Positions 31,445 to 40,686 are shown, numbered from the stretch's first letter. The stretch is 64,000 nucleotides of DNA from Shewanella chilikensis (GCF_002836945.1 NZ_NIJM01000010.1:1-64000), one strand, 5' to 3'. Made by a program: numbers and translations. Notes: generated by a model from the letters alone, not told the origin.

Positions 31445-31654
31445 TTAGCCGATAACAGAAACGTTTTCAGCTTGAGGACCTTTTTGGCCCTGAGTAACAG
31501 TGAAGGATACTTTCTGACCTTCGTCCAGAGTCTTGAAGCCGTCAGAGTTGATGGCGCGGAAGTGTACAAACACGTCTGGACCAGACTCTTGCTCGATGAA
31601 ACCGAAACCTTTGTCAGAGTTGAACCACTTAACTACACCAGTTACTTGTGACAT
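31445..31654 (-). CDS. CspA-family cold-shock protein
   Basis: 69 residues, a single cold-shock domain. RNA-binding motifs RNP1 (KGFGFIE) and RNP2 (VFVHF) are intact. Binds single-stranded RNA/DNA as an RNA chaperone. Which paralogue (CspA, C, D or E type) cannot be told from the sequence alone. It has a long A+T-rich upstream stretch and a long hairpin terminator. Confidence 0.95.
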   Translation of the reverse strand: MSQVTGVVKWFNSDKGFGFIEQESGPDVFVHFRAINSDGFKTLDEGQKVSFTVTQGQKGPQAENVSVIG

Positions 31655-31900
31655 GATATAAATCCTGTAAATAAAACTATCTTTTAAGCCTTAACGGCGG
31701 TGGAGCTGAAAATGCCGGTATTACTTATGTTTACAGGACGAACTGGTCGTATTGAAGACATAAAAATAAGCCCAACTTTCAAGCTAAGAAGACTATAAAT
31801 CATTCTGTAGATAAGTCAACAAACTTAATTGACCCTCTTGAGGTTTTTTTTACTTAAATTTCTAGGATTTGCCGTAACAAGTTGAAACCTATCTTATAGT
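31655..31900 (-). promoter_or_regulatory. Cold-shock gene promoter and leader
   Basis: About 245 bases, strongly A+T-rich at its far end (31800-31870), separating the csp start from rlmA. CspA-type genes typically have a long 5' leader that regulates translation by temperature; the space fits, but no cold-box could be assigned with confidence. Confidence 0.4.
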
Positions 31901-31908
31901 TCTAGCTC

Positions 31909-32712
31909 TTATGTATTACGTTGGTAAATTTGAATGTGGAAATCCAGTTCACAACTCAAACCTTCTGCCTGCAATCTGTGCTTTTGTTCAGCGCTGAGCT
32001 TCCAGGCGTAGGGAGTCATTTCCAGAAAATCATTGCAAACCTGTCCGGCCGGCAGAACCAGCGGCCACTGCAGTCTCTCATCATGCAGCAAGCTAAAACC
32101 TGGTAGCTCTGCCTTGGTCAGCTCATGCTCTCTTGGCTCACTATAGATGATCTCTTTTAACTGAAAGTGATGTCTTGGGCCTGGGGATACACAAATGAAA
32201 ATGCCGCCGGGCTTACACACCCGTGCCAATTCCTGATCTTTTGATGGTGCATAAATACGCAACATAAGATCAAAGGTTGCATCGGCAAAAGGCATGTCGT
32301 AGGCGCTGGCTACACAAAAGCGCATCTGTGGATGTGCCTTGGCGGCGTAGCGAATCGCAGTTCTGGAAATATCCAAACCATAGAGTTCGCCACCAATGGC
32401 TTGTTGCAAACGTTGGCTGTAGTAGCCCTCACCGCAACCCAAATCCAAAATATCGGGTTGTGTCTTACCATATTCCAACGCCAGTTCGTTAACCCTGTTG
32501 CTGAGAGCCTGATAATAGCCGGCATTTAAAAAACTGCGCCTGGCCTGCATCATCTGCTTGTTGTCACCGGGATCACGAGAGTTTTTCTTCTGTACAGGCA
32601 ACAAGTTGACATAACCTTCTTTGGCTTTATCAAAGCTGTGGTTTTGGCTACAACGCCATTGTTTTCCATCCTGTACCAACTCGCTGCGGCACAGGGGACA
32701 AATATAAGACAT
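31909..32712 (-). CDS. rlmA: 23S rRNA (guanine-N1) methyltransferase
   Basis: 267 residues (E. coli RlmA 269). N-terminal zinc finger with YICPLCRSELVQ and RCSQNHSFD, then HSFDKAKEGYVNLLPVQKK, which is characteristic of RlmA, and an AdoMet-binding methyltransferase fold with ILDLGCGEGYYSQRL. It methylates G745 of 23S rRNA. Single gene on the minus strand. Confidence 0.93.
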   Translation of the reverse strand: MSYICPLCRSELVQDGKQWRCSQNHSFDKAKEGYVNLLPVQKKNSRDPGDNKQMMQARRSFLNAGYYQALSNRVNELALEYGKTQPDILDLGCGEGYYSQRLQQAIGGELYGLDISRTAIRYAAKAHPQMRFCVASAYDMPFADATFDLMLRIYAPSKDQELARVCKPGGIFICVSPGPRHHFQLKEIIYSEPREHELTKAELPGFSLLHDERLQWPLVLPAGQVCNDFLEMTPYAWKLSAEQKHRLQAEGLSCELDFHIQIYQRNT

Positions 32713-32754
32713 GTATTACTTCCATCAGAATTGGGTCTAAGTGCCCAGGTGATT

Positions 32755-33561
32755 TTACTCTTCGTCGGTCAACTGCCTGACCATGACATTGAGCTCAGGT
32801 GATGACAACTGCTCATAACACTCCAGCATACGCCTGAGCTTTTCTTCAGCAATATCTTGGTTGGCACTCAAACGGTAACTTGGACGTTCAAGTGACTGAT
32901 TATAACATCGCAGCAGCCATTGGCGTTTCTGCGCCAGACCGGTAAGCAGATGCCATACTTCATTGAGCAGGCCTTCGGGTAACTCAGTTCTCAGCGCTTG
33001 CTGGTAAGCTTCCAGCCGGATCCTTGCCCTGGTGACTTCATTGAGCTGTAGCGCCAGTTTTTCACTGCTGGCCTGATAATCTTGAGGTTCAGCTAAAGCG
33101 GCCTTGGCGAGAATGATCTCTCTTGCCTCCTGGGACAAACGTAAATCTTGTTCCAAAGGCAGTAGTTCGAATCTACTGGTTTGCAACAAACAGAGAAATG
33201 TCTGTCCTGGCCAAAAATCGACACATATTCCTTGCCTCAGAGCAGCAATACAACTTGAAGTACTGGTCCCAACTTCACAGTAGAGTCTAAAGCCCTGACC
33301 TGCGGTGCGCGACACTCCACCCTTCCTGACGGATTCCAAAGGCAGCAATTGTTTGGTCAGAAAAGGTTGCAGCCTCAAAATAAACTGCCCCAGCGAAGCT
33401 TTGTCTTCTCCTTCAAGCATTACCCACTCAAGCAGTGGCGAACGCAAAGCCTCCGACAACACAAAATCACTGACACTCTCCGGCAAGCTGAGGCACAACC
33501 TGGTCGGCATAGAAAGATTGACTATGGTGGGCGAACTGAAAAACTGACTATGCATCTGCAT
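32755..33561 (-). CDS. Unknown protein
   Basis: 268 residues, no signal peptide or membrane helix, Leu/Glu-rich and probably alpha-helical in its second half (about 150-260). No family recognised. It is divergent from the sbcB start and 42 bases above rlmA. Codon use matches its neighbours, so it reads as a native gene. Confidence 0.55.
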   Translation of the reverse strand: MQMHSQFFSSPTIVNLSMPTRLCLSLPESVSDFVLSEALRSPLLEWVMLEGEDKASLGQFILRLQPFLTKQLLPLESVRKGGVSRTAGQGFRLYCEVGTSTSSCIAALRQGICVDFWPGQTFLCLLQTSRFELLPLEQDLRLSQEAREIILAKAALAEPQDYQASSEKLALQLNEVTRARIRLEAYQQALRTELPEGLLNEVWHLLTGLAQKRQWLLRCYNQSLERPSYRLSANQDIAEEKLRRMLECYEQLSSPELNVMVRQLTDEE

Positions 33562-33740
33562 CCCTTAGGGTCATCCGAACCTCTTTGTCGTCCCTGTCGG
33601 CAGGCACATATTGTACCCAGAGGCCATCGATTCACCAAGGGCGGCTTTTAACCGAAATACCAGCGATAATGCCGGCAAAATCCCATTCCCGGAAAAAAAT
33701 GTTAAGATAAGCTTTTGTCTGAAGAGCAAAAGTCATCAGT

Positions 33741-33794
33741 ATGAGTCAAGCCCAACCTCAGCCTTCCATATTTTGGCATGATTATGAAACATAA
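33741..33794 (+). pseudogene. sbcB: Truncated 5' end of exonuclease I
   Basis: ATG at 33741 opens a frame of 17 codons ending in TAA at 33792-33794. The peptide ends in SIFWHDYET, the start of exonuclease I, whose first catalytic motif (Asp-x-Glu of the DEDD nucleases) is HDYETFG in E. coli SbcB. After ET the similarity stops abruptly and late prophage genes follow. I infer that the prophage inserted here and separated the start of sbcB from its body, which should lie beyond the right edge of the window. Only a short match supports this, but its position at the prophage edge makes it convincing. Confidence 0.75.
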
Positions 33795-34016
33795 AACTAC
33801 AAAGCATTGATTAAAATCAGATTTTTAAAGACAATCCTTTCTAAAATGTACTCACCAATGTACACAGCACTCATTTACCACTTATATAGACCATTTGTGT
33901 CATGGGATTCAGCCCGCCTCCCCCCGATCTTCCTTAACCTTCACTTACAGCTGATCATTGGTAAGTGATGCCAATTGGTAGTGTATTGCGGGGTTAGTAA
34001 CTGACGCTGTTAGTTG
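33795..34016. other. Prophage left end, non-coding
   Basis: Non-coding stretch between the cut sbcB and the last late gene. It has an 8-bp perfect inverted repeat TCACTTAC (33941-33948) / GTAAGTGA (33961-33968) and repeated GTTAG words near 33994-34027. Such repeats could be integrase arm sites of attL or a late-transcript stop; neither can be decided from sequence. Confidence 0.4.
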
Positions 34017-34487
34017 CTATTGGGAGTTAGAAAAACTCTTGCTGCCACCAGGATCGACCACATATCCCCCTTCCACTATCGCATAAGACGGAAATCCATA
34101 ACGGGGTTCGGTGAACCGATACTCTTTGTAATGCTTACCGTCTTTATAATACTCATAAACGTTGTACTGCTGAGGCCCAGCAATACTCAGCATTTGGCTC
34201 TCGGTCATACAAATAGCCAAATGCCGCCAACGTATTGCATCACGTGGTATTTTTTTCCCATAACAAGGGTGATTATTGGTCATGTCTGTGGAAGGTTTTT
34301 CTTCCACCGCAGGTTCATATTCCACTTTAGGAGGGACCCGGTATTCAACGTTGGATCCTTGTCGAAGCTCTAACGGCTTGCTGTCAATGCTACATGGCTC
34401 TGCTTGAAAAACCCCAGGCTCGCACTCGTACACCTCTGCAAATGCTGCCGAAGAACCCAGGGCCAATATTAGCAATATCGTTCTCAT
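34017..34487 (-). CDS. Secreted protein with DUF4124-like start
   Basis: 156 residues with signal peptide TILLILALGSSAAFA. The mature start VYECEPGVFQAEPC resembles the DUF4124 motif (a short domain with two Cys, common in secreted proteobacterial proteins). The remainder has Cys residues in NHPCYGKKIP and HLAICMTESQM and a Gly/Tyr-rich C-terminus. As the last gene of the late operon, at the very edge of the prophage, it is a candidate for a host-modifying cargo gene. Function unknown. Confidence 0.6.
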   Translation of the reverse strand: MRTILLILALGSSAAFAEVYECEPGVFQAEPCSIDSKPLELRQGSNVEYRVPPKVEYEPAVEEKPSTDMTNNHPCYGKKIPRDAIRWRHLAICMTESQMLSIAGPQQYNVYEYYKDGKHYKEYRFTEPRYGFPSYAIVEGGYVVDPGGSKSFSNSQ

Positions 34488-34516
34488 GCTGCTGTTCCTC
34501 CTTGATCTGTTTCAGT

Positions 34517-34729
34517 CTACACAAGGATTTGCGAGTGCGGCAAGTCTGGCGCCGGGCCTAGTACCCGGCCATCTTGGATATAAACGTATGAGCCGACATT
34601 GCCGCTGCCGGTTGCCCGGAATGTTTTACCGCTTCGCGTTGTGGCAGTCACTGTGCCATCGGCGTTCTCTGCGTTTACCTTCGCTATCTCACGCGCTGGC
34701 AGCAGCTCACGTTTCAGTTGTTTAAGCAT
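34517..34729 (-). CDS. Small late phage protein
   Basis: 70 residues; its ATG overlaps the stop of the preceding tail gene (TAATG), so it is translated with it. Contains an OB-like strand pattern (GTVTATTRSGKTFRATGSGNV). Unknown role, probably tail-associated by position. Confidence 0.6.
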   Translation of the reverse strand: MLKQLKRELLPAREIAKVNAENADGTVTATTRSGKTFRATGSGNVGSYVYIQDGRVLGPAPDLPHSQILV

Positions 34730-36585
34730 TATGTCCCCTGTCTGATTAAACCAGCGTTCTGGCGCACGGTAAGGCCGCTACTGCTCATGCTCGCGTTGAT
34801 GGTCACGGTATCACACAGCGCCTTATAGACTTCACCGCGCCAGGTAATGCCAATCAGCTGGCCGGGGCGCAGCGGCGGCAGGTCGGCCATCACTGTGGTG
34901 TTGATACTGACTCTGCGCTTGGTACCTGAATCGGCAATGGCATTGGTACCGGCCAGCCTGGCAGCTTGGGTATCGACAATCAGCATGTTGCTGATATCGT
35001 CCGTGGGTTCATCACCGGCGGTACCATTGAGCCGAACTTCTACCGAAACGCCTTGCTGTTCCCCGCGCACCCAGGCGGCATTGCATTGCTGGCCCCGTTC
35101 TGTTTGCTCGCTGTGATTGAAGATCACCGCATCATGCAGGTTAACATCAGCAGTTGCTGCCGCCATGCTCCAAGGGGTATAGGTCCAGCGCGGCAGGATC
35201 CGAAGTGTGCTGTTATCTTCGTCCGGGTCCACCATACAGCCAACCAGCCCTGCCAACTCGGCCACGGCATCCAGCGGCGTTTTGCCGCTAACTGAGCAAA
35301 CTCCGGCGGGGATCACAAAGTCCGGTACCTGAACCAGTTCAATGCTCCAGCCGCTGTTGGCCACAATATCGCCAAGGCAACCGGCGAATGACCGCGCCGC
35401 TTGATTGTGGTAACTGATCTCGCGCTTCCAGGGCCATGCCAGCTGAGAAGCCCGGCCCCTGGCTGCTGAGGTGTAGCTGTTAGATGCCCAGGCTTCACTA
35501 CTGCTTGGCGCCTCGGCCAGCAGGTAAAACTCATAGCCATTGATGCCGATACGCAGCACCTCATCAACTGCCAGTAGCGCATCACCTTTGCTTGAGAACT
35601 TGATGCTGCCAGAGGTCACAAACTGGCTACGGCTGTAGGTTATGCTCACTTCGGTGATCACCAGCTCGCGGTTATCAGAGAGTCGGTGACAAGTCAGGGT
35701 TGGTTGCATTAAATACAGTCTCCGGATCTGTGGCTCTATCGGCACTTTGAGATCAAGTGGGGGCAATACAGGGTTACCGGGTATAAAGCCGCCGCCGTAG
35801 TCCCAATGGCATACCATTGGCAGCTCGTCAAAACTCAACTCAATGATTGATTGCTGCTCTGTTAGTGGTTCATCAAATTCCAGTGTCACAGGGCTCTTTG
35901 GCGCCATATCTGCCCATTTGTTGGTGCAGATATACTTAGGGCCAGGAAAGCCCCATTTAATGTAGTGGCTGGTTCTGGTGGCCTCGCCCTGCCATGAGAG
36001 CTGGTATTTACGCTGCTGAGGGTGGCCTGTGGTTGAACGCTGCATGGGGCTGCAGCGAAGCGCTTTGTTGTTGCGCCAGCGCAACGCTGTTTGCTCCCGG
36101 CGAGTGGCGCCGGTAAACCAACCTGGCGCGGTATTTGACCTGTGCGCCACTGGCATTGGCCAGCGAACCGACAAACGCCGCATAACCGCCTTTTTTACCG
36201 CCCATGCCTGGCTTAGGCGCTGTTGCACAGTGGGCTCTGCATGCCAGGCAATATGCGTGTCGTCCCTATGGCTGGAACCGTGGGTTGTTACGTTTACGCA
36301 TTGGCCAATTTTGCTACTGTGTGAGTTGAGGGTAATCTGCTGCTCAACCGCTAGGATAGTAGACCACCCGACCCCAACGCTAATCCCTAACACTTGCGGC
36401 GTTGGCTCCACTGGTGGCTCTACAGGCTCATTCCCTTCAAAGAATAGGCTTATAGGTGATGTCGAATCAGACCACGGTGTGTCGAATATTAACTGCAGCC
36501 CCGGCTCTACAGGCTCATTCCCTTCAAAGAATAGGCTTATAGGTGATGTCGAATCAGACCACGGTGTGTCGAATATTAACTGCAT
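34729..36585 (-). CDS. Phage tail-tip/baseplate-like protein with duplicated N-terminus
   Basis: 618 residues from the second ATG. The first 57 residues hold two copies of a 29-residue unit (LIFDTPWSDSTSPISLFFEG); a weaker relative, VTLEFDEPLTEQQSIIELSF, recurs at about residue 230. The C-terminal 300 residues contain a hub-like region (DAVAELAGLVGCMVDPDED; LPPLRPGQLIGITWRGEVY) resembling distal tail proteins of siphoviruses. It is near the end of the late operon, where the tail-tip and receptor-binding genes lie. The exact role is inferred from position. Confidence 0.65.
   Translation of the reverse strand: MQLIFDTPWSDSTSPISLFFEGNEPVEPGLQLIFDTPWSDSTSPISLFFEGNEPVEPPVEPTPQVLGISVGVGWSTILAVEQQITLNSHSSKIGQCVNVTTHGSSHRDDTHIAWHAEPTVQQRLSQAWAVKKAVMRRLSVRWPMPVAHRSNTAPGWFTGATRREQTALRWRNNKALRCSPMQRSTTGHPQQRKYQLSWQGEATRTSHYIKWGFPGPKYICTNKWADMAPKSPVTLEFDEPLTEQQSIIELSFDELPMVCHWDYGGGFIPGNPVLPPLDLKVPIEPQIRRLYLMQPTLTCHRLSDNRELVITEVSITYSRSQFVTSGSIKFSSKGDALLAVDEVLRIGINGYEFYLLAEAPSSSEAWASNSYTSAARGRASQLAWPWKREISYHNQAARSFAGCLGDIVANSGWSIELVQVPDFVIPAGVCSVSGKTPLDAVAELAGLVGCMVDPDEDNSTLRILPRWTYTPWSMAAATADVNLHDAVIFNHSEQTERGQQCNAAWVRGEQQGVSVEVRLNGTAGDEPTDDISNMLIVDTQAARLAGTNAIADSGTKRRVSINTTVMADLPPLRPGQLIGITWRGEVYKALCDTVTINASMSSSGLTVRQNAGLIRQGT
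36416..36584. repeat. 82-bp perfect direct repeat, period 87
   Basis: 36416-36497 and 36503-36584 are identical over 82 bases and separated by five bases. The period of 87 keeps the reading frame and duplicates 29 residues at the N-terminus of the tail gene. Perfect identity indicates a recent duplication. Confidence 0.92.
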
Positions 36586-36591
36586 CATCGC

Positions 36592-36879
36592 TTATAGTGC
36601 CGGATTTACAAGTTGTGCCAATACACCATCTGTAAATTTGCAATCATACTCCCCATCATCATCCAGAATACCAACAAACATTTTAGCTGTTGTCGCATAT
36701 TTAACTGGTAATACTGTTTTATACGGATTGCTTAATAACGGACTATTAATAATAATGATTGTAGGGTCGTCATGTTCATACGCTACAATTCTGTTGGCGT
36801 ATTGGTCTGTATCCACCACCAATAGCCCGACGTATCTAACAGGCTCTGTAAGCACCACAGTATTTAGTATTTTAGTCAT
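36592..36879 (-). CDS. Small late phage protein
   Basis: 95 residues, beta-rich (VVLTEPVRYVGLLVVDTDQY, IIIINSPLL). Overlaps the preceding gene by 8 bases and ends 6 bases before the tail-tip gene. A+T-richer than its neighbours. Unknown; likely a small virion or assembly protein. Confidence 0.6.
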   Translation of the reverse strand: MTKILNTVVLTEPVRYVGLLVVDTDQYANRIVAYEHDDPTIIIINSPLLSNPYKTVLPVKYATTAKMFVGILDDDGEYDCKFTDGVLAQLVNPAL

Positions 36880-37837
36880 ACCATGTGTCCAATTTAATCA
36901 AAGTGGTTACGCCAAATTTGCTAGGCACAGCATAATAATTTACACCAGCGATATTCAATATGGTCGGCCACGGTTGATCGCTATACAACGCACAGTTCAT
37001 TCGGTATAGGCCCGGTAATTTACCGCGAATATATGGTCGCGTTAAACTATTGGCTTGACTAACCCCGTAGTTGTCATCTGCGTGAGGATTTCCCGAACCT
37101 TTGATGATTACATCTTGGATAATAATTGGTACACCTGTAGATTCATATGTCCCTGTGTTTTTTTGCCAATCAGTGCCGTCAGCTCTGTCTAAGCCGATTG
37201 CTATATTGTAATCAGCAAAACCACCGTTATTATCTAAATCGTAAAATCGATTAGCCGACCAGCCATCGTCAATCATGCCGATTGAATCTAAGTTGCTAAC
37301 ACTATAATCGTGAGCGGAACTATTTGCGCTGATACATGTCATAGCGCTAGGATCTGGTTCAAAGAATGAGTCAATTTCGCCGACAAATATGCAAACGCTC
37401 ATACCACCGGCAACTTCAACATCATTATTGTTGGTATTCGGCTTATGATACTGGAAATAAAACCCCCTAGCTGTGCCTATTAATATCCAACCAGTTTCAT
37501 TTGTTGCTGTCTGAAACGTTCTAATCCACCCTGCGTTTGAAAAGGAGCCGCCGCCTAGATTTACATTACCACAATAAACATACATTGCTGCATTATTGCC
37601 GCTGCTGGATGAGTAGATCCTAGCAACACCACCGTTTGACTCAGGGATTGATGGGACAAACGCGATACTCTCCCCTATTGTTTCAGCTTCTATTGTCCAA
37701 CCGAGCGGCAATTTATCACCATACCCATCAACCAAGCATTTTTTCAATACATTTAATACTGAACTGCGATTACCGCCGACAATACTAGGTGCGCCAGCAT
37801 CATCCCAACGGTATACAGTAACTGGTAAGGCCATCAT
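36872..37837 (-). CDS. Predicted virion structural protein
   Basis: 321 residues from the first of two adjacent ATG codons at 37837/37834, after AGGAG. It starts ALPVTVYRWDDAGAPSIVGG and LNVLKKCLVDGYGDKLPLGW, a pattern I associate with conserved structural proteins of Vibrio/Pseudomonas-type siphovirus tails. Rich in Gly, Asn and Tyr and mostly beta, as for a fibre or tip protein. No chaperone or receptor-binding domain could be named. Confidence 0.6.
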   Translation of the reverse strand: MMALPVTVYRWDDAGAPSIVGGNRSSVLNVLKKCLVDGYGDKLPLGWTIEAETIGESIAFVPSIPESNGGVARIYSSSSGNNAAMYVYCGNVNLGGGSFSNAGWIRTFQTATNETGWILIGTARGFYFQYHKPNTNNNDVEVAGGMSVCIFVGEIDSFFEPDPSAMTCISANSSAHDYSVSNLDSIGMIDDGWSANRFYDLDNNGGFADYNIAIGLDRADGTDWQKNTGTYESTGVPIIIQDVIIKGSGNPHADDNYGVSQANSLTRPYIRGKLPGLYRMNCALYSDQPWPTILNIAGVNYYAVPSKFGVTTLIKLDTWYD

Positions 37838-37847
37838 TATTCTCCTA

Positions 37848-40304
37848 TTAAGACTCGTTACCACGAAAAGCAATCACGGCTCTATCCGTGGTTATCTGGC
37901 TGTGTCCGCTGGCGACTGAACGGATCAACATGGCAGGTTTAGCTGCAGCAAATGTTTGAAATCGAATGGCCTCCCCTGTATTCCATCCCGCCCCAAATGC
38001 TGCAGTGCGTATTACAAAATAAGGCTCTAGTGTGCGCGGGTTAATCGGGGAGAAGTCGTTGAATGTGTCACCAACCGCAATTTGCCCCATACGCCGCCCG
38101 ACACAACGAAATGCGGTTGGGCTTGTGAAGATCAACACCCAATCCTCGTTAACAGCATTCTGGTTGTTCATCTCGATGGGATGATCCACCACGTTAAGAG
38201 AGCCAGTTGCCGAGGCTCCATCTTGTTCCCAGTTGCCATCCCAGGCGGTCATGTCTCTCACTGGGCCTACATATGCTTGCATGTTGCCGAGGTTTTGAAC
38301 GCTGGAAACTGTGGCGCCAACCGGGTATGTGATCGCAAGAGGTGATGCCAACTGCAGTTTGCCCTCGTTAACTTCTGTGACCAGTGCTTCTTCACCGATC
38401 GAGTCGCTGAGGAAGAAAGGTGCCGTGAAGCCGTCAAAGGTGCTGTTGATAGTCACTACGCCGGTGGTGCTGTTGTGGCTGTAGTGAGCATTATCCACTG
38501 TCCACAGGCTGGCGCCGTTAGCATCGGTTATATCAACAAAACGTGCCGTATCACGCACGTTGTATGTTTGTCCAACACTGGCGGTTACAGCTTGCACTTG
38601 TGTGTGTTCAACAGTGATTGGTGTCCATGCATTGAACATGGGCACTACGCCGCCATTTTGCATCCTTAGTGGGTTAAGCCCATACAGCTCAGGTGGCGGG
38701 TTTAGGGTAACGGTTTCATCAATGTCATAGCGCAGCGTGGTTAGATCTATGTCCTGGGTAAAGTTGATCTCCACTGACAGGCCGCTTATGTTCCCAGAGA
38801 CTCCTGCGCCGGTAATTACGCCGTTTGCATCACTGCTGCCGCTAATTAGGGTATTGCCATCGGCACTGGATACTGTGAAATAGAAGCTGTCCAACACTGG
38901 CGTGGTGACGCTGAGCGTAAAGCCTGCGGCGTTATCGTCCGGCAAACCTGGTTCACTCAGCGCCTGGTAGGCAATGCTGAAATCGCCGCGGTCATCTGGG
39001 AATTTTGTTGCTGTGCCTGTGGTGTAATCCAAGTTTACAAAGGTACGGCCATTGTTATCCGTAAAGTTGCCATCTGCTGTTTCTCGCAGCAATAGTGTGC
39101 CGGATGCATCGGCAAAGGTGATTTGCATCACGACAGTACCCACAGCCAGCTTGCGTGATGATGGCAGTGCGCCTGAAGCTGAATCGAAGTGGCTGTATCT
39201 GAGGGCAGAAACATACTCAAGAGATACGCCATCGATGGCAGCACCTGTTGACCCAAAAGCAAAAACATTTCGGGTTACTGATGCGCTGCTGCCGGTAACA
39301 TCAACTGTCCAGCGATACGTGCTTCTGATGCCGATAGCTTTCGGGGCCAGCCCAAGCACATTATTGACAAAATCTGTGTCGATAATATCAGGCACATCAA
39401 AAATGTAGGTGTTCTGGCCGTCTATTTCAGGCTGCTGCAGCACCTTCTTGATAACCTGGGTTGGCGTGTCTGAGGAACCCAGTGAGCCAATGCTATTGCC
39501 GGTATGTGAGCGAGTCGTTTTCACTTTTGGCAGTAGTTCAGACTGAGTTGCTGCAACAGATAATATCGAACCGCTGGACTCTGCTGTCAGTTTGCTAACA
39601 CCGTGATATTTGATATCAGGGTTAGTTGATGTGTAGCGCAGCTTAGTGCAACCGCTTTGACCGTTAATAAACACATCACTGTTCGGCGTGTCGTATGGGA
39701 TTGGCGGCTTGAAGTTAACTTGACCGTTGACGCCGCCGGTAACTGTTTGCTGCACTTCGCAGAAATGCTCAAAGCGGGGGTATCTGGCATCTTCATTGCC
39801 ATCGTATTCAACGCTGATGCAGATGATCTGCCCCTGGCCCAGGGTGACATTGTTCCAGTAGTCAACGTCATTAAAGCGGTAACGCGACTGCAAGTAAGGC
39901 CGAGGGAAAGAGTCTTGACCGGCCAGCAGCCCAATGAGGCTATCGCGGATCAACTGGCCAGCCCTGACGCTGGATTCGAGGATATCGACCATATCAGTCA
40001 TCCGAGATTCATCATTCAATGATGATGATTCAGCAATCAACCAACTAACCAAGGGATCGGCCGGTGGCTGGCTAATGAATATGTGGCCATCCAGCAGCGT
40101 TTCTGTTCCGAGAGTGTCCAGCCCGGGGAAGCATTTGACAATCTCAACCGCTGAAACGGCATGATCAATATCGGAGATCGCTTTAAACAGCTCGTTTAGT
40201 TCGCCGGATTGCACCACGTTCTTAGTACGCTGGCCCCCGGCGCTTGGCGAATCACCAAGTAACTCAGGTTTGAATATTTTCAGATTATCGCGAGTGATTG
40301 CCAT
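37848..40304 (-). CDS. Large predicted tail structural protein
   Basis: 818 residues without membrane segments, beta-rich with repeated Ser/Thr/Gly/Asp stretches (VTGSSASVTRNVFAFGSTG; TVSSADGNTLISGSSDANG). The N-terminal 130 residues are helical and polar. By size and place (between tape measure and tail tip) it is likely a tail-tip or fibre component, filling the region where lambda has gene J. No J-like motif was seen. It overlaps the downstream gene region closely, with short gaps on both sides. Confidence 0.6.
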   Translation of the reverse strand: MAITRDNLKIFKPELLGDSPSAGGQRTKNVVQSGELNELFKAISDIDHAVSAVEIVKCFPGLDTLGTETLLDGHIFISQPPADPLVSWLIAESSSLNDESRMTDMVDILESSVRAGQLIRDSLIGLLAGQDSFPRPYLQSRYRFNDVDYWNNVTLGQGQIICISVEYDGNEDARYPRFEHFCEVQQTVTGGVNGQVNFKPPIPYDTPNSDVFINGQSGCTKLRYTSTNPDIKYHGVSKLTAESSGSILSVAATQSELLPKVKTTRSHTGNSIGSLGSSDTPTQVIKKVLQQPEIDGQNTYIFDVPDIIDTDFVNNVLGLAPKAIGIRSTYRWTVDVTGSSASVTRNVFAFGSTGAAIDGVSLEYVSALRYSHFDSASGALPSSRKLAVGTVVMQITFADASGTLLLRETADGNFTDNNGRTFVNLDYTTGTATKFPDDRGDFSIAYQALSEPGLPDDNAAGFTLSVTTPVLDSFYFTVSSADGNTLISGSSDANGVITGAGVSGNISGLSVEINFTQDIDLTTLRYDIDETVTLNPPPELYGLNPLRMQNGGVVPMFNAWTPITVEHTQVQAVTASVGQTYNVRDTARFVDITDANGASLWTVDNAHYSHNSTTGVVTINSTFDGFTAPFFLSDSIGEEALVTEVNEGKLQLASPLAITYPVGATVSSVQNLGNMQAYVGPVRDMTAWDGNWEQDGASATGSLNVVDHPIEMNNQNAVNEDWVLIFTSPTAFRCVGRRMGQIAVGDTFNDFSPINPRTLEPYFVIRTAAFGAGWNTGEAIRFQTFAAAKPAMLIRSVASGHSQITTDRAVIAFRGNES

Positions 40305-40305
40305 G

Positions 40306-40686
40306 CTATGCCTCTGCGGTCAGGAATTTAAGAACGACATTGCTCAGCAGCGAGTCGCCGCCGACTGTTGGGAATAGATCCTCACCGGTTACGGCCGGGC
40401 CATCGCGGTTATCCCAGATCACATTCCAGCTGTTGCCATCGAGCTCCAGTTCAAACGAGGTGAGGGTCGAATAGTTGTGCTGTTGCAGCGCTTCAAAATC
40501 TGCGCGGGTCATTCCCGAGTTTGAGGTGCCGATAACCAAGGGGAACCCGCCAGGCAAAACAAATTGCTCGTATATCAGGGCCCCATTCCCGCCGCGCTCA
40601 GCTACAGCCTGAACTCGCTGCTGTTCGTTTTGGTTCAACCAGAGCAACTGCTGATGCTCTGGGATGATGGTGTCAATGCGCTGCAT
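40306..40686 (-). CDS. Small tail protein after the tape measure
   Basis: 126 residues; its start overlaps the tape measure stop by one base. In siphoviruses this place belongs to the tail-tip initiator genes (gpM/gpL-like). The sequence (VLKFLTAEA at the end; NSWNVIWDNRDGPAV in the middle) has no clear family. Confidence 0.55.
   Translation of the reverse strand: MQRIDTIIPEHQQLLWLNQNEQQRVQAVAERGGNGALIYEQFVLPGGFPLVIGTSNSGMTRADFEALQQHNYSTLTSFELELDGNSWNVIWDNRDGPAVTGEDLFPTVGGDSLLSNVVLKFLTAEA

Noticed and set aside
33741..33830. tRNA gene as the prophage attachment site
   Set aside because: No cloverleaf or tRNA 3' end is present at the left junction; the sbcB start explains it better.
36029..37009. 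326-codon + strand frame opposite the tail-tip genes
   Set aside because: Composition follows the reverse of the minus-strand genes, includes the duplicated 29-residue unit in antisense, and has no ribosome site; treated as a shadow.
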